NCBI GenBank assembly: GCA_011033025.1
Contig: WFMF01000006.1
Span: forward strand, 1,302,001-1,366,000
DNA length: 64,000 nt
Direction of reading: 5' to 3'
Source of the DNA: Beroe forskalii
Lineage: Eukaryota > Ctenophora > Nuda > Beroida > Beroidae
Numbering within the stretch: the first letter of the stretch is position 1; every line of letters begins with the position of its first letter. A program made the translations under genes and the position numbers. The notes under the pieces were generated by a model that was given only the letters and a program-made list of their open reading frames with translations, did no database searches and was not told the origin of the DNA. This document shows, in pieces, positions 53,436-63,800 of this stretch.

Positions 53436-56400
53436 TTAGCTTCTTTTCTCTGTCTGTTCTTTAGTGCCTTGTCCATCAGAGGAAGGTCGGGGGAAGCGGA
53501 TGCTCATCAGTGTGTGCACAAATTTCCCGAAAGGTACCATGGATGGTTTTTGAAATAACTTCTGAAGTCGACTGGGTTCCCAAGACAGTAATGCAGACTT
53601 TGGAGTCTCTTCCAAATCTTGTCTTTGCGGGTGGTAGGCAGGGCAGCTCACTAGGAAATGCTGCTCGTCTTCAATGATGGGGTCGAAGAACGGCAGCTGG
53701 GCTAATCCCTCTGCAGCTGGTCCAGAGCAGACTTTGCAACATTTCCTCCAAACGTTGGGGAGCACTACGGAAGCTGGGTCAACTTTAGAATCTCCAGAGG
53801 ATGCTTTCTTTGGCTGAATAAGGTATCGACCTGTCTCACAGTTGAGGTTGTGGTTGCTAGCTCTGAGCCTGCACAGAGACTTTCTCCTCTCGTATTGTTG
53901 CATGGTGAGGTATTCTTCAAAAGCTAGCTTGTCCTTGACCATGGCATAAAACTTCAGCTTGCTATAAAGCGGCAGTGCAGCTTCCCACAATGTGACAAAC
54001 TGGTTTTGAAGTGTCTGTCTGCCCTCTATGGGGTTAGTGTTGCTGAGCATGTTAAGGGCGATCTTGATTTCCAGATAGCGACTGTGCCAGGGTAATGCAA
54101 GCTCACGTTGTTCGATGAAAGCATGACCAGCTAGCGTTTCAGCTTCATTTGACGACAGGTTTTCAAGTCGCTTAGCATAGTCAAGTGCTTGTTTTACTAC
54201 TTGTACTGCTTGAGGAAATCTCCCTGTCTCTCCCCAGCATACAAGATTAGTGGCTTTAGATGACAGTCCTAGTGTCCACTTGAGAAACTTGAGATGGAGG
54301 TTCTCCATGGGGTCATTTGATAGCTTGGTTAATGATGCCCTAGGGTTGGATTGTAGGGTTCCATTGGCGATCATCTTGAAAAGATTGGTTTCAAAAAGCC
54401 AGACTTGACATCCATAGGTGACCACTGGTGTTATAAGGGCATCGTACAGACGGAGGTGTGATGTAACTGTCAGGCTTTTGGTGTCGACCATGCGTTTGAG
54501 AGAGAAATATGCTCTCAAACCTTTGTATCGGAGTTCCTTCTGTGCTTTGCTGAAACTGCCATTTAGCATAAAGGTGATTCCAAGATAACAATACTCTTTT
54601 GCTGTCTGAACCTTAACAGCTCCATAGCGTAGACCAGTCCCCGATTTAAGTTGCCTACCTGTCTTGTTGAAAACCAGTGTTGCGGTCTTAGTCATGTTGA
54701 CAGTAAGCCCCCAGCAAGAACAGAATTCGTGTACGGTGTTAAGAAGTCTTTGGAGAGATTCTTTGCTCAGGGCAAGTAGCACAAGATCGTCGGCCCAGAG
54801 GAGATGGGTTACTCTTTGTGTGTTGATGAGTGGTGATTCAACATGAGGCGTGTTGTCCAGGTCTTCTGAGAGTTCCAAAAGGTATATCTTGAATAACTCA
54901 GGGCTCATTGGATGTCCTTGCTCTGTGCCGATCAGAACATCAATGGCTTCTGAAACTTTGTTAATGAGCTTGATTTTTGCTTTAGAGTGAGTGTACATAT
55001 GTTCAAGACATTTGAAGAATTTTCCCCGCACTCCAAGATGGAAAAGCTTGAAAAGGAGTGCCTCTCTGCAGACGGTATCAAAGGCTTTTCTGAAGTCAAT
55101 GAAACAACTATATAGATATTCGCCTCTTTGGAGCTGCTTTTGGATGCATGTGTTGAGCACGAAGATGTGGTCGCTAGTTTGGGCATTACCGCAGAACCCT
55201 AGCTGATTGATGGGATCTGGGCAGCACTGATTCCTAAAGATGATCAACCTCTCAAGCAAGATGTTAGCAAAGAGTTTGCCCAGATTACTGCCAACAGCAA
55301 TGGCACGATAGTTGTCTGGGTCGTACTTGTCACCCTTTTTATGTAACGGGGTGATCAGTGCCACATTCCAGGGGTAGACACCCTCGTCGAGACACACATT
55401 GAAGACCTTAACTATGCAATTGAGGAGAAGAGTGCTACTATTCTTTAGGAATTCATTTGACAGGCAGTCTTCTGCGGAGGCTTTTCCTAACTTGAGCTTT
55501 TTTATGCATGAAGTGAGCTCTTCAAGGGATATGCTTTTATTTATTAGGTCGTTGAGCCTTCCTTTAGGTTGTTGGCTAGTGTCATGACCACCATAGGAAT
55601 TTTTGAGGCTTGAGGTTACTTCATCAGGTAGCACCTTCTCGGCATAGAGATTTTTGAAAAATTCATAGAATGTGACCAGGTCTTGTAGGTCCATAGATTG
55701 AGGTTCATTCCTAAACGACTTGAGCTTTTTAAATTCAGTCCAGTTGATTGTCTGCATGTCATTGATTTTACGGTTGAGTTTAGCAAAGAAGTGGCTCTTC
55801 TTCCTCTTTAGGATTTTCTTGTAATCCCTTTTCTGCTTGTAAAAGGCCTTGCGATTCTCATTGGTTGGGGATTTGTTGACCCTCCTAGCTAATTTGTTGG
55901 TTTTACGTTTTGCCTTGCGGCAGTCTCCGTCAAACCATGAGGCTTTGTTGTGGTACTTCCGCTTAGAGGGGCCCCTTCTCTTGTCCAGCGTGTTGGTAGC
56001 CACATCCTGGATGATGTTGATAAGTTTAGAGTTAATCCTGTAAGCATCATCAGAGGTTTGAGCTCTTTCTGTGCATAACAGATTCATTCTAGCAATGATG
56101 CCTGGATTACTCTGGCCCTTGATGAATTGCTTGGCAGACCTGTTTTCTAGTTTTTCCCACTTGAAACCAGGTGGAACGTTTTCAAAATCGGCTTCTCTCA
56201 ACTCGTGCCGCATATTGGAGAGACTAGGGGCAGAAAGACTGCATATCAGTGGACGGTGGTCAGACATGGAGGTCAGGTCTAACAACTTAAGTGATGCCAC
56301 TTCATGGAAGACCTCATAAGAGGCAAGAAAGTAGTCAACGACACTTTGCCCCCTGTAGTTGATGCAGGTATAGCCTCCCAGGACGTTTCCTATAGCCGCT

Positions 56401-57134
56401 CCATTTACAATCTTGGCATTGTGTAAGGTGGCTAGCTCTAGCAGAGCTCGGCCTCTGTTGTTGATGACACTATCTTGGCTGCACCTGAGCCGGGCAGATT
56501 TAGTGGGTAGACTGCTTGCGGTAAGGAAGTTGCCACTTGCTAGGTTGTCTTGCATGAGGTCTTCCCTAATGCAGATGCTGTTTTCATTGCCTGTTCTGGC
56601 ATTGAAGTCTCCACAAAGCAAGAGATGATCATCCCTCCTTTGGCTATCAAGGAAGTTGCCAAGGCTCTCGAGTGTGTCCTCAAAAGTGCCATTTGCCATG
56701 AGTTTCTGCTTGTAGGAGGAATTAACTGGTGAGTCGTAGACATTAATGAGAAGGATATCTTTGGAGAGATTGTTGATTTTTCGAGAGATCCTGACTGCTT
56801 GAATGTCTGGGGAGAATTCCTTGGTGTTCAAGTGTGTGATGAGTGAGCGAATCTCATGTTTTACCCCAATGCAGACTCCACCTGATCTACTGTCTGGCCT
56901 GTTGCTGTTAAAGCATTTGAACCCTGGGATCTTGAGGCTTCGCTTGGTCTCTTGGAGACAAATTATGTCACACTGTGAGATAGTTGTGATGAAGACTTCA
57001 TCTGTGAGTTTTGAGCCAGTTGTCTTGTCATTGGAGTCGTGGATGTTCCAAGAGAGTATGCGAAGATGGTTCAGATTTCTTTTCTGTGGGACATCTGATG
57101 TCCTAGGGTGGGTTGCACTATCCTTGTCACTCAT
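53436..57134 (-). CDS. LINE ORF2: AP-endonuclease, reverse transcriptase, CCHC (1,232 aa)
   Basis: Residues about 20-310 are an apurinic-type endonuclease with LRILSWNIHDS, IICLQETKRS, LLLCGDFNART and SMSDHRPLICS (Asn, Glu, Asp and His catalytic positions present). Residues about 590-870 are the reverse transcriptase: ALITPLHKKGDKYDPDNYRA, YSCFIDFRKAFDTVCREALL, TEQGHPMSPELFKIYL and the catalytic LLWADDLVLL. The aromatic before ADD is Trp rather than the usual Tyr or Phe; both Asp are kept. A C-terminal zinc knuckle has CCKVC and EDEQHFLVSCPAY. The ORF is uninterrupted. Its ATG overlaps the ORF1 stop (ATGAGTGA), which suggests termination-reinitiation. It would nick target DNA and copy the element RNA (target-primed reverse transcription). 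Confidence 0.9.
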   Translation of the reverse strand: MSDKDSATHPRTSDVPQKRNLNHLRILSWNIHDSNDKTTGSKLTDEVFITTISQCDIICLQETKRSLKIPGFKCFNSNRPDSRSGGVCIGVKHEIRSLITHLNTKEFSPDIQAVRISRKINNLSKDILLINVYDSPVNSSYKQKLMANGTFEDTLESLGNFLDSQRRDDHLLLCGDFNARTGNENSICIREDLMQDNLASGNFLTASSLPTKSARLRCSQDSVINNRGRALLELATLHNAKIVNGAAIGNVLGGYTCINYRGQSVVDYFLASYEVFHEVASLKLLDLTSMSDHRPLICSLSAPSLSNMRHELREADFENVPPGFKWEKLENRSAKQFIKGQSNPGIIARMNLLCTERAQTSDDAYRINSKLINIIQDVATNTLDKRRGPSKRKYHNKASWFDGDCRKAKRKTNKLARRVNKSPTNENRKAFYKQKRDYKKILKRKKSHFFAKLNRKINDMQTINWTEFKKLKSFRNEPQSMDLQDLVTFYEFFKNLYAEKVLPDEVTSSLKNSYGGHDTSQQPKGRLNDLINKSISLEELTSCIKKLKLGKASAEDCLSNEFLKNSSTLLLNCIVKVFNVCLDEGVYPWNVALITPLHKKGDKYDPDNYRAIAVGSNLGKLFANILLERLIIFRNQCCPDPINQLGFCGNAQTSDHIFVLNTCIQKQLQRGEYLYSCFIDFRKAFDTVCREALLFKLFHLGVRGKFFKCLEHMYTHSKAKIKLINKVSEAIDVLIGTEQGHPMSPELFKIYLLELSEDLDNTPHVESPLINTQRVTHLLWADDLVLLALSKESLQRLLNTVHEFCSCWGLTVNMTKTATLVFNKTGRQLKSGTGLRYGAVKVQTAKEYCYLGITFMLNGSFSKAQKELRYKGLRAYFSLKRMVDTKSLTVTSHLRLYDALITPVVTYGCQVWLFETNLFKMIANGTLQSNPRASLTKLSNDPMENLHLKFLKWTLGLSSKATNLVCWGETGRFPQAVQVVKQALDYAKRLENLSSNEAETLAGHAFIEQRELALPWHSRYLEIKIALNMLSNTNPIEGRQTLQNQFVTLWEAALPLYSKLKFYAMVKDKLAFEEYLTMQQYERRKSLCRLRASNHNLNCETGRYLIQPKKASSGDSKVDPASVVLPNVWRKCCKVCSGPAAEGLAQLPFFDPIIEDEQHFLVSCPAYHPQRQDLEETPKSALLSWEPSRLQKLFQKPSMVPFGKFVHTLMSIRFPRPSSDGQGTKEQTEKRS

Positions 57135-59652
57135 TGCGTGTATTCCTGTGGTTGATCCGTTTACTCAGTTGTCTTCTCTCAATCCTGAGTGCCTTTCTAA
57201 GAGCATCCTCGAGCCTTTTCCACATAATCAGAGCCCCTGGGCCAGACAACTGAAATCCATTATTGGGGGTTGATTGGTTGAAGTCTTTCATTGAGTCATT
57301 GCTGTATGAAAAGAGTCGTTCTCTGTTTTGGGAATTCTCGCCTCTGATGGTGGTTATGAGCTCTGCAACTTCGCTGTTCACTTTAAGGGTGTCATCTGTG
57401 AATTCTCGATTGTTGGCTGCAGGAATGGCAAAAGAGAAGCAGATATTAGATTGCGAATTTTCAAGGAGGTGTTGGATCAGGGAGTTGTAGTCTCGGATGA
57501 TGTTGGCACTTGCCCGATTGATATCAATGTCCTTAGCTCCGACATGGATTAGGATGCAATCTGGTTTGAGCTGATTTATCATTTGTTTGAACTTTTTGTC
57601 CTTTGATAGCATGGCTATGGAAGGGCTGTGGTGTTCGGTGATTTCGAGTAGTCTGGTGAACTTTTCTTGGCGAAAGTTTTGGAAGGTGCCATCATGTGCA
57701 ACTATGCACTTCTTTCGTCTGTATGTAGTCCTAGGCCTGCGATTATCATCCGATGAGTCAGATCTGCCACTAGCACGAGTTTGGCTTTCCTCAGTTTCCT
57801 CGTTGTTGGAGTCTCCTGGTTCAGCATTGGTCCTACTGTTGTTATGAGGCGAGGCATTTCTGTCCAAAACAGGATTTGGGGTTCTTTCACTGCTATTGGC
57901 TTCCTGCCCGTCATGTCTTGAGGTCTGAATACCATTCTGCAGGCCGCTGGACACTACGTTGGCATAGCTAAATGGCGTGGAAGATGTGTTTTCATTAACA
58001 AGGTCATCCTGTTGTGGTGTTGGAAATGTGTAGCTGGTAGTTTGGGTTCCACGAGAAGTGCAGCACGAACTTATCTGGTCAGATTCATCTGTTTGAGTCC
58101 CAGTTGAGGTTTGAAGGGATGGCTTTTGTTGGATGGCTGCCCTATGGTCATTGATATGGGATGCAAGTATGAGATGTTCTTGAGAATCGTGGAGTTCCTT
58201 GATTTCTTGATGGATCCTCTGAATTCTTTTTTCCACAGACTGCTCCAACTGTTTCACAACACTGAGTTTTGTTACTAGTTGGTCCAGTGTGCAGCCATGG
58301 CTCATTTGAGTTTCGAGCTGGGTTTGCAGCTTTTCTTCTAGAATTCTTATTTTAGTATCCAGATCGTTGTACAAGGTATCCGGTTTTGTTGTTTTGGGGG
58401 TGCTATTGACATTAGCTACACTTTTCGTGGTCTTTTTCTCATTTGATTCACTGAGAATAAGATCGATGCAGTTCTTCTGCCGTATTAGCTCGTTGTTCAC
58501 ATCATTATTGAATGAACTTTGTCTTCCTTCTAGGTCCAGAATTTTGTTTTCAATGACCTGGATGGACGCTTCGAGTGCACTAGGTGTCTCAAGACCAGGA
58601 TTAACTCGTGGGGGGTCTGTAGGGCTGGAGTTTTTCTTCTTAGCTGATGACATAACAGGAGGTAGTTTGAATGTGTCAGCTGCCTTTTCTGTGGTCTGGT
58701 TTTTCTTGGTTTTGCTACATTTGCGTTGCTTCGTAGTTACCTTATTTTTGGTTGCGTGCTTCATCATGGTCTTAAGATTGATTTTGGGCTGCTTAGATCG
58801 AGAAGGTTTTGACTTTGTTGCCTTGGGGACGTACTCTAAGTCAGATTCATCATCACTGGATGACTCAGATGAGCTCTGTGATAGTGGTGTTTCAGCATCA
58901 TCATTGAGTGGTAACATTGGTGGAATGCACGATTTTTCCTTCAGTAATTGACGCTTATCAGCAGCTTCCAGGAAATGATTTTTAAGCAGGGCCTTCTTGA
59001 TGTTGACTGGAGCCTTCTTACCATGTTTTATGCGGAGGCGGTTGAGTTCTTGGTCGATGGCCGTGACCTTGAGCTGGTCCAGGAGGCAGCTAACCAGGGA
59101 TTCAGTGGGAAGGACAACGCCTTCAATGATTTGTTGTACATGGGTCAACAACTTTTCTCTGCAAGCGTATTGGTCATTGCTGGTATTTGCTCCTTCCCCA
59201 ATATAATAGAGCCATTTCTGAAGTTTGGGCATTGGGGCTCTATTAACCACGGATACACATAGGTTTGTGGAGATGAAAAAGGATGCATCAGGTACGGGAG
59301 CTAGTGGCACTGTTGTATCAGGCGTGTGTTTCTTGCTTAGCTGCTTCTCCTTTGTTACGTCATTGAATGTGACCTTTTTGGTGTTTGTCTGGTCGGTGTG
59401 GGGAGGTGGTCTGGCCGGATGAGAGGAGGTAGTATTGGGGAATGTATCTTCGCTGTCTTTGGTGGGAGGAGTGGATTTCTCAGAGGAGGGGGTGGCACTA
59501 TGGATGGAACTGAGAGGAGTAGAGCTCTCGGACGATAGGGTGGTACTATGGATGGAACTGAGGGGCGTGGAGCCTTCAGAGGAGTCCTGGGTGGAGGGAG
59601 GGATCATGTCCTCAGAGGAAGGAGTGGCGTCCTGGGCGGAGGGGGAGGTCAT
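57127..59652 (-). CDS. LINE ORF1: repetitive N-terminus, coiled coil, degenerate SGNH-esterase-like C-terminus (841 aa)
   Basis: The first ATG is at 59652. Residues 1-100 are Ser/Thr/Pro-rich repeats (SSESSTPLSSIHS type). About 120-240 is a helical, basic region. About 350-520 is predicted coiled coil (IRILEEKLQTQLETQMSHG, LEQSVEKRIQRIHQEIKELH). The last 200 residues resemble the SGNH/GDSL esterase-like domain of CR1/L2-type ORF1 proteins: CIVAHDGTFQNF, DCILIHVGAKDIDI and NNGFQLSGPGALIMW align with the GDS, HxGxND and DxxHLS blocks. The Ser-Asn-His catalytic residues are mostly replaced (HDGT, AKD, FQLS), so enzymatic activity is doubtful. The ORF probably acts in RNA binding and RNP assembly. 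It ends in NTRNE and TGA, overlapping ORF2 by eight bases. Confidence 0.8.
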   Translation of the reverse strand: MTSPSAQDATPSSEDMIPPSTQDSSEGSTPLSSIHSTTLSSESSTPLSSIHSATPSSEKSTPPTKDSEDTFPNTTSSHPARPPPHTDQTNTKKVTFNDVTKEKQLSKKHTPDTTVPLAPVPDASFFISTNLCVSVVNRAPMPKLQKWLYYIGEGANTSNDQYACREKLLTHVQQIIEGVVLPTESLVSCLLDQLKVTAIDQELNRLRIKHGKKAPVNIKKALLKNHFLEAADKRQLLKEKSCIPPMLPLNDDAETPLSQSSSESSSDDESDLEYVPKATKSKPSRSKQPKINLKTMMKHATKNKVTTKQRKCSKTKKNQTTEKAADTFKLPPVMSSAKKKNSSPTDPPRVNPGLETPSALEASIQVIENKILDLEGRQSSFNNDVNNELIRQKNCIDLILSESNEKKTTKSVANVNSTPKTTKPDTLYNDLDTKIRILEEKLQTQLETQMSHGCTLDQLVTKLSVVKQLEQSVEKRIQRIHQEIKELHDSQEHLILASHINDHRAAIQQKPSLQTSTGTQTDESDQISSCCTSRGTQTTSYTFPTPQQDDLVNENTSSTPFSYANVVSSGLQNGIQTSRHDGQEANSSERTPNPVLDRNASPHNNSRTNAEPGDSNNEETEESQTRASGRSDSSDDNRRPRTTYRRKKCIVAHDGTFQNFRQEKFTRLLEITEHHSPSIAMLSKDKKFKQMINQLKPDCILIHVGAKDIDINRASANIIRDYNSLIQHLLENSQSNICFSFAIPAANNREFTDDTLKVNSEVAELITTIRGENSQNRERLFSYSNDSMKDFNQSTPNNGFQLSGPGALIMWKRLEDALRKALRIERRQLSKRINHRNTRNE

Positions 59653-59672
59653 GTCCTCCCCCTCCGCCAATA

Positions 59673-60815
59673 ATTATCATATTGGCGATAATCACTATAT
59701 AAAATAAGACGGTGCTCATCCAGAAGTTCGGGTATATTAACACTTGAGTCACCCTTTCTCCAAACTCTACTTAATTCAGGTCTTGTGGCATTTTTGTCGA
59801 TCTTGATCTTTTTTTGATCTTTCTCAGGAGAGTAATCATCAAAGTCGAATTCAGCCAAGTTTCTCTTGCCAAATCTCCGTGCATTTAGTCCAGATACATT
59901 ATCTTTATGATCCACATCATGCTTGGCTTTATGTGCATCTTGCATCTGATCTTTTGATGGTTGGGGGCATCTGAAGATCATTATTTCAGATTTCCTGAGA
60001 TTTGAAACAAAGCCTGATTCAGAAATTGCTTTCACTCTATCATCAACGAAGCTGAAAAATCGTTCATTGCGCTTTATCGATGTTTGATGATCTATCAGAC
60101 CTGTCACTGACGGTGTCTTGTTGCAACAAGATATTGCCTGATATGGAACAACACTTCCCATGACCCTCACAGGAATTTCTGGCTTTAAATCTTTACTGAA
60201 CGCACAACCATCTGGGTTTGTGACAACGACAAGCTCGGGATGATTTCCTTTTGCATAAGACCTGTCTTTAATTTCTTGTGTTATTTTGGAAACAGCATTT
60301 GTTGATGGTATTTTGGCTAAAGAAACAAGGAGTACTGTAACATCGGTGGTTTCCGCCATCACCTCCATAATATCAGAAACCCCCTGGATGACTAAGGAGG
60401 CTGTTGAATCTTTATTCAGGGTGGCCTCGAATTCCCTTGCTAAATTCACGTGATCTGCCTCCTTGTAACCACTCTTCAGGAGGTTCACCAGCCGGAAGTA
60501 GGTAGGTGTTAAGATATCACCTGCTGCCTGGAGCCTCTCAAAAAAGGGTCCATAGAACATCATGTAAAACACAGCATTGAACCAACAAATGTTCATTTCC
60601 ATGCTTCCAGGATTTTTAAGGACAGCTAAGGGGTGATCTGGATGGACAGACTTGTTCTCTGCATTGCTGCCATAGTAATCCTTAGCCTTTGTCATGCTTT
60701 CCTCATAAGACGTTGTGACAGCAACGCCCTTGCTGTTTGTCATAATATCCCTGCTAGGATATTTCCGTCTCAATTCTTTCATGTAATTAGCATTGATCTT
60801 GATGTTATTCTTCAT
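59673..60815 (-). pseudogene. Middle fragment of transposon copy B: USP-like segment
   Basis: Collinear with copy A from MKNNIKINANYMKELRRKYP to SDYRQYDNY, where the LINE cuts in. It contains EMNICWFNAVFYMMFYGPFF, in which the ubiquitin-protease-like Cys is present (copy A has Ser). It also contains DHQTSIKRNERFFSFVDDRV, a block like the USP His box but without the GHY histidine. Separated from the upstream fragment by a one-base insertion at about 60816. Confidence 0.8.
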
Positions 60816-63800
60816 CGAGCTTGTACCAGAATAATAGCACGAAATTCTCCATGGACATCTCGTTCATAAACCACGATTTCTTTTTCAGAAGACTGTTTGC
60901 CTGTTCGGCAGCCTGAGTGTTAATTCTACCAACAAAGCCTTCGATGTTTCCTATCCTTCTTAAAGTTGTCTGTTTCTGGCCCGTTTCATGGAACCTATCT
61001 AACATGCTGAGTCGTGATGTATGCCCAGTCATGGGATGGGGGCTTGAACGTTGGTCGTGACCCCCTTCGTCAAATGAGCTGGCCTGAGGCACAAAATCGA
61101 ACTTGACTTTACACTTACCTCCTTTAATGTCCTGTGTTCTTTCTACGTTTTCTGGGTCAGATATTCGCCCATCCCAAGGCCAGAAAACATCAGGGCCATA
61201 GTTGAGGTTGGTGTGCCTCGCAAGGATATGGGCGATATCTGATATCACCATCGTTGGTAGTACCTTTGTGGACATAATGCATTGAGCATAATCCGACACC
61301 CCTTCAGGCAATACAAGGATTTTGAAAAGGTAGGAAAATCCGTGTTGGCAGTGGCCATGAAGCAGTCCACCAGATTTTCCTGTGATTGACGCAAAATTCT
61401 TGGAAATTTCGGTATACACAGAACCAGAGGCTTGCAACATTGCATCACGCATCTGTGCCTTGGTGCCAACTGGTAAACCAGCTTTCCTGCATATGTTTTT
61501 CATAGCCTCAGTGGATCCCTTTGCCTCGTAAAGATCAAGAATACGCTGTGGATGAATCGTCTCTTCATCGCCTCTCTCTGTAATGTCAGTTTTCCCTTGC
61601 CCGAATTTCCGAGTTGAGGGAGCAGTGTGGTCAGCTCGATTTTCTTTATTGACGTATGGAGGTAGTGAGTAAAATTTCTTGAGGCCATATGATTTCAATT
61701 CTGCTGATGTTACTTGCTTGTCAACCAAACCATTCAAGATAACTCTTTTACAACTATCCATCTTCATTTCATCAAAATCCTTGTAGCCCACATCATTCTC
61801 ATATTCAATATCTTTATTGTCCAAATCAAACGCTATCTTTCTGATGGCATCCATTATGATGATTGGAGGATAATAGCCACATCTATAGCAGGATGTATAT
61901 TTAGGATCTTCCTTTAAAGCTAGATAAAAGCTCAAGGCTTTGCCAAACAAATGATCATCGAGTTTATATCCAGTTTCAGGTGCAATATTCTCCTGCAAGA
62001 CATCCAATTGACGAGATAGCGGAATGCCTTCAGTCCAACTATTTATGAGAGTCTCCATTAATTTGAGGCTGAAAAAGGAGTTATTGTTATAATTGTGGTA
62101 CCCTTCAGAAGTTTCCTGATATCTATACTCTAATTTACATTGTGGACACACCTTTATTTCCACAATTATTCCAGTCTCTTTTTTCTCCAAGCAGAATATC
62201 ACGCCATTCCTCGTCTTGATTTTTGTTTCTAGTGGGACATGACATTTGTGACACTCTGTTTCTGACGGGGAAAAAGATTTGATCGTGGGCTCGTTCTTTA
62301 GCTTATGAGGTATTTCAAACGGAATTTTCTTATTTTGAAGGATATATGCAGATTGTTCGTCTTTCAGGGGGTCCAATCTGAATGTTCTTTCCTCTGGTTT
62401 TCTTTGCTTATCCTTTTCAATTGATACTTTGCTTTGCCCTTCATCAAGTAGTTTGCTGTTGACCACCATCATTGCTACTAGATTGTGTTTGCACCTGTGT
62501 TTCTTACACGACCCACAGTCAAATGAACCATTGGAATATGTTACCAGGACACGTCCTAGATAGCACTCATGTTGAATCTCTTCTCTTCCTGGCAATGATT
62601 CACCGAACAGTACACTAAAATACATATGCTCCTGCAAGATCTCGCTTCCAGTGTTACTCTTCTTTGTAGGCTGAAACATACTTACAATGGGTGCATTCTG
62701 CTTATACTTTTCTTTCAACAAAGTTCCGATATGTTCTTTTTCAATATCAGTTATGTCCTTATTGCCACGCATCATGTGTGCTTCAAACATGTCTCCATGA
62801 TCAGGGTTTGGATCATGTTCCTTAAAATGATTTGCGGCCAACATGTGGTTGCATAGATTGAATGCATCTCCAGACTGACGAGCACTTTCAGACAAGTCTG
62901 AACATACCTTGTTTGTGCATTTCATTTCTGTTTCTGTGATTTTTACGTGAACTGGCTTCTTTAAACCTGTCAATGACGAAGAAACCAGGAACATGCCATG
63001 AGCTCTGTCGACTGCAGCACATTGCAGCCTAGTATACTCTTTTGGATCATGGTGACCATCAATTTTACTGGCAGAACTTGTGCTAGTGCTGTTACGTTTT
63101 TGCTCATTATTCTTCAAAGAAACATTAGAGCATCTTATGTGATGTGTCACCGCCTTTTTGTACTCTTTGAAAACAGATTTATCGCAATTTTGACAGTGCA
63201 AATGTTTCGATGCAGAAACAGCGCCTTTTCTCTGTCCCTTGGCACAATGGCCTTGGGTCCCCCAGCACTCCCTGACAATTGCTGGATCAAGCAGTTGTTT
63301 CCTCGGGGCAGCTGGTCTGACTTCTGGTCCATCCCCAGTTTCCATGATGGGAGAATTTCCATCTTCTCTTTCTCCCTTGGACCCACTTTTAACTTTACAT
63401 GTCAATCCATCAGCTTCTGGTTTGTTAACATCTTTATCAATGTCACAATCAGCTTCTGGCTCTATTTGTCCATTGCTCAAACCAAATTGTTCATCGTTCA
63501 TGTCCATTTCATCTTGATTTTCCAAATTGTCACAGGTTTTAGTCCTCAAGTCTGCTGATTGAACATAAGTCATGCTGTCCGGTTGCAATTGCTCATCTTC
63601 AGATTTCCCTGCTGACATGTTTACATCCTGCAGTGTATCTTTAGTGCCTGTGTCAACTGATGTTCCAGACCTTTCCCCCTGTCTATTGAAGATTACTCTG
63701 TCTTCGCCACGAGTACACTTTAAAACATGGGGCACTAGACGAGCACAAAATGTGTATGTTAGGAACTGACAGCGACCTTTGTTTGGGCAGTGGTAATGCT

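Larger units (their letters stand above)
53006..59668 (-). mobile_element. 6.66-kb non-LTR retrotransposon (LINE) with two intact ORFs, nested in copy B
   Basis: Minus-strand element with ORF1, ORF2, a roughly 420-bp 3' UTR and a short (TAATTC)n-type tail. AATA is duplicated on both sides (53002-53005 and 59669-59672). Fitting the flanks together restores continuity with copy A. The 5' end lies only about 16 bp before the first ATG, so the 5' UTR is very short or lost. A short repeat tail, an APE endonuclease and an SGNH-like ORF1 suggest a CR1/L2-like group; the clade is not certain. Confidence 0.88.
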
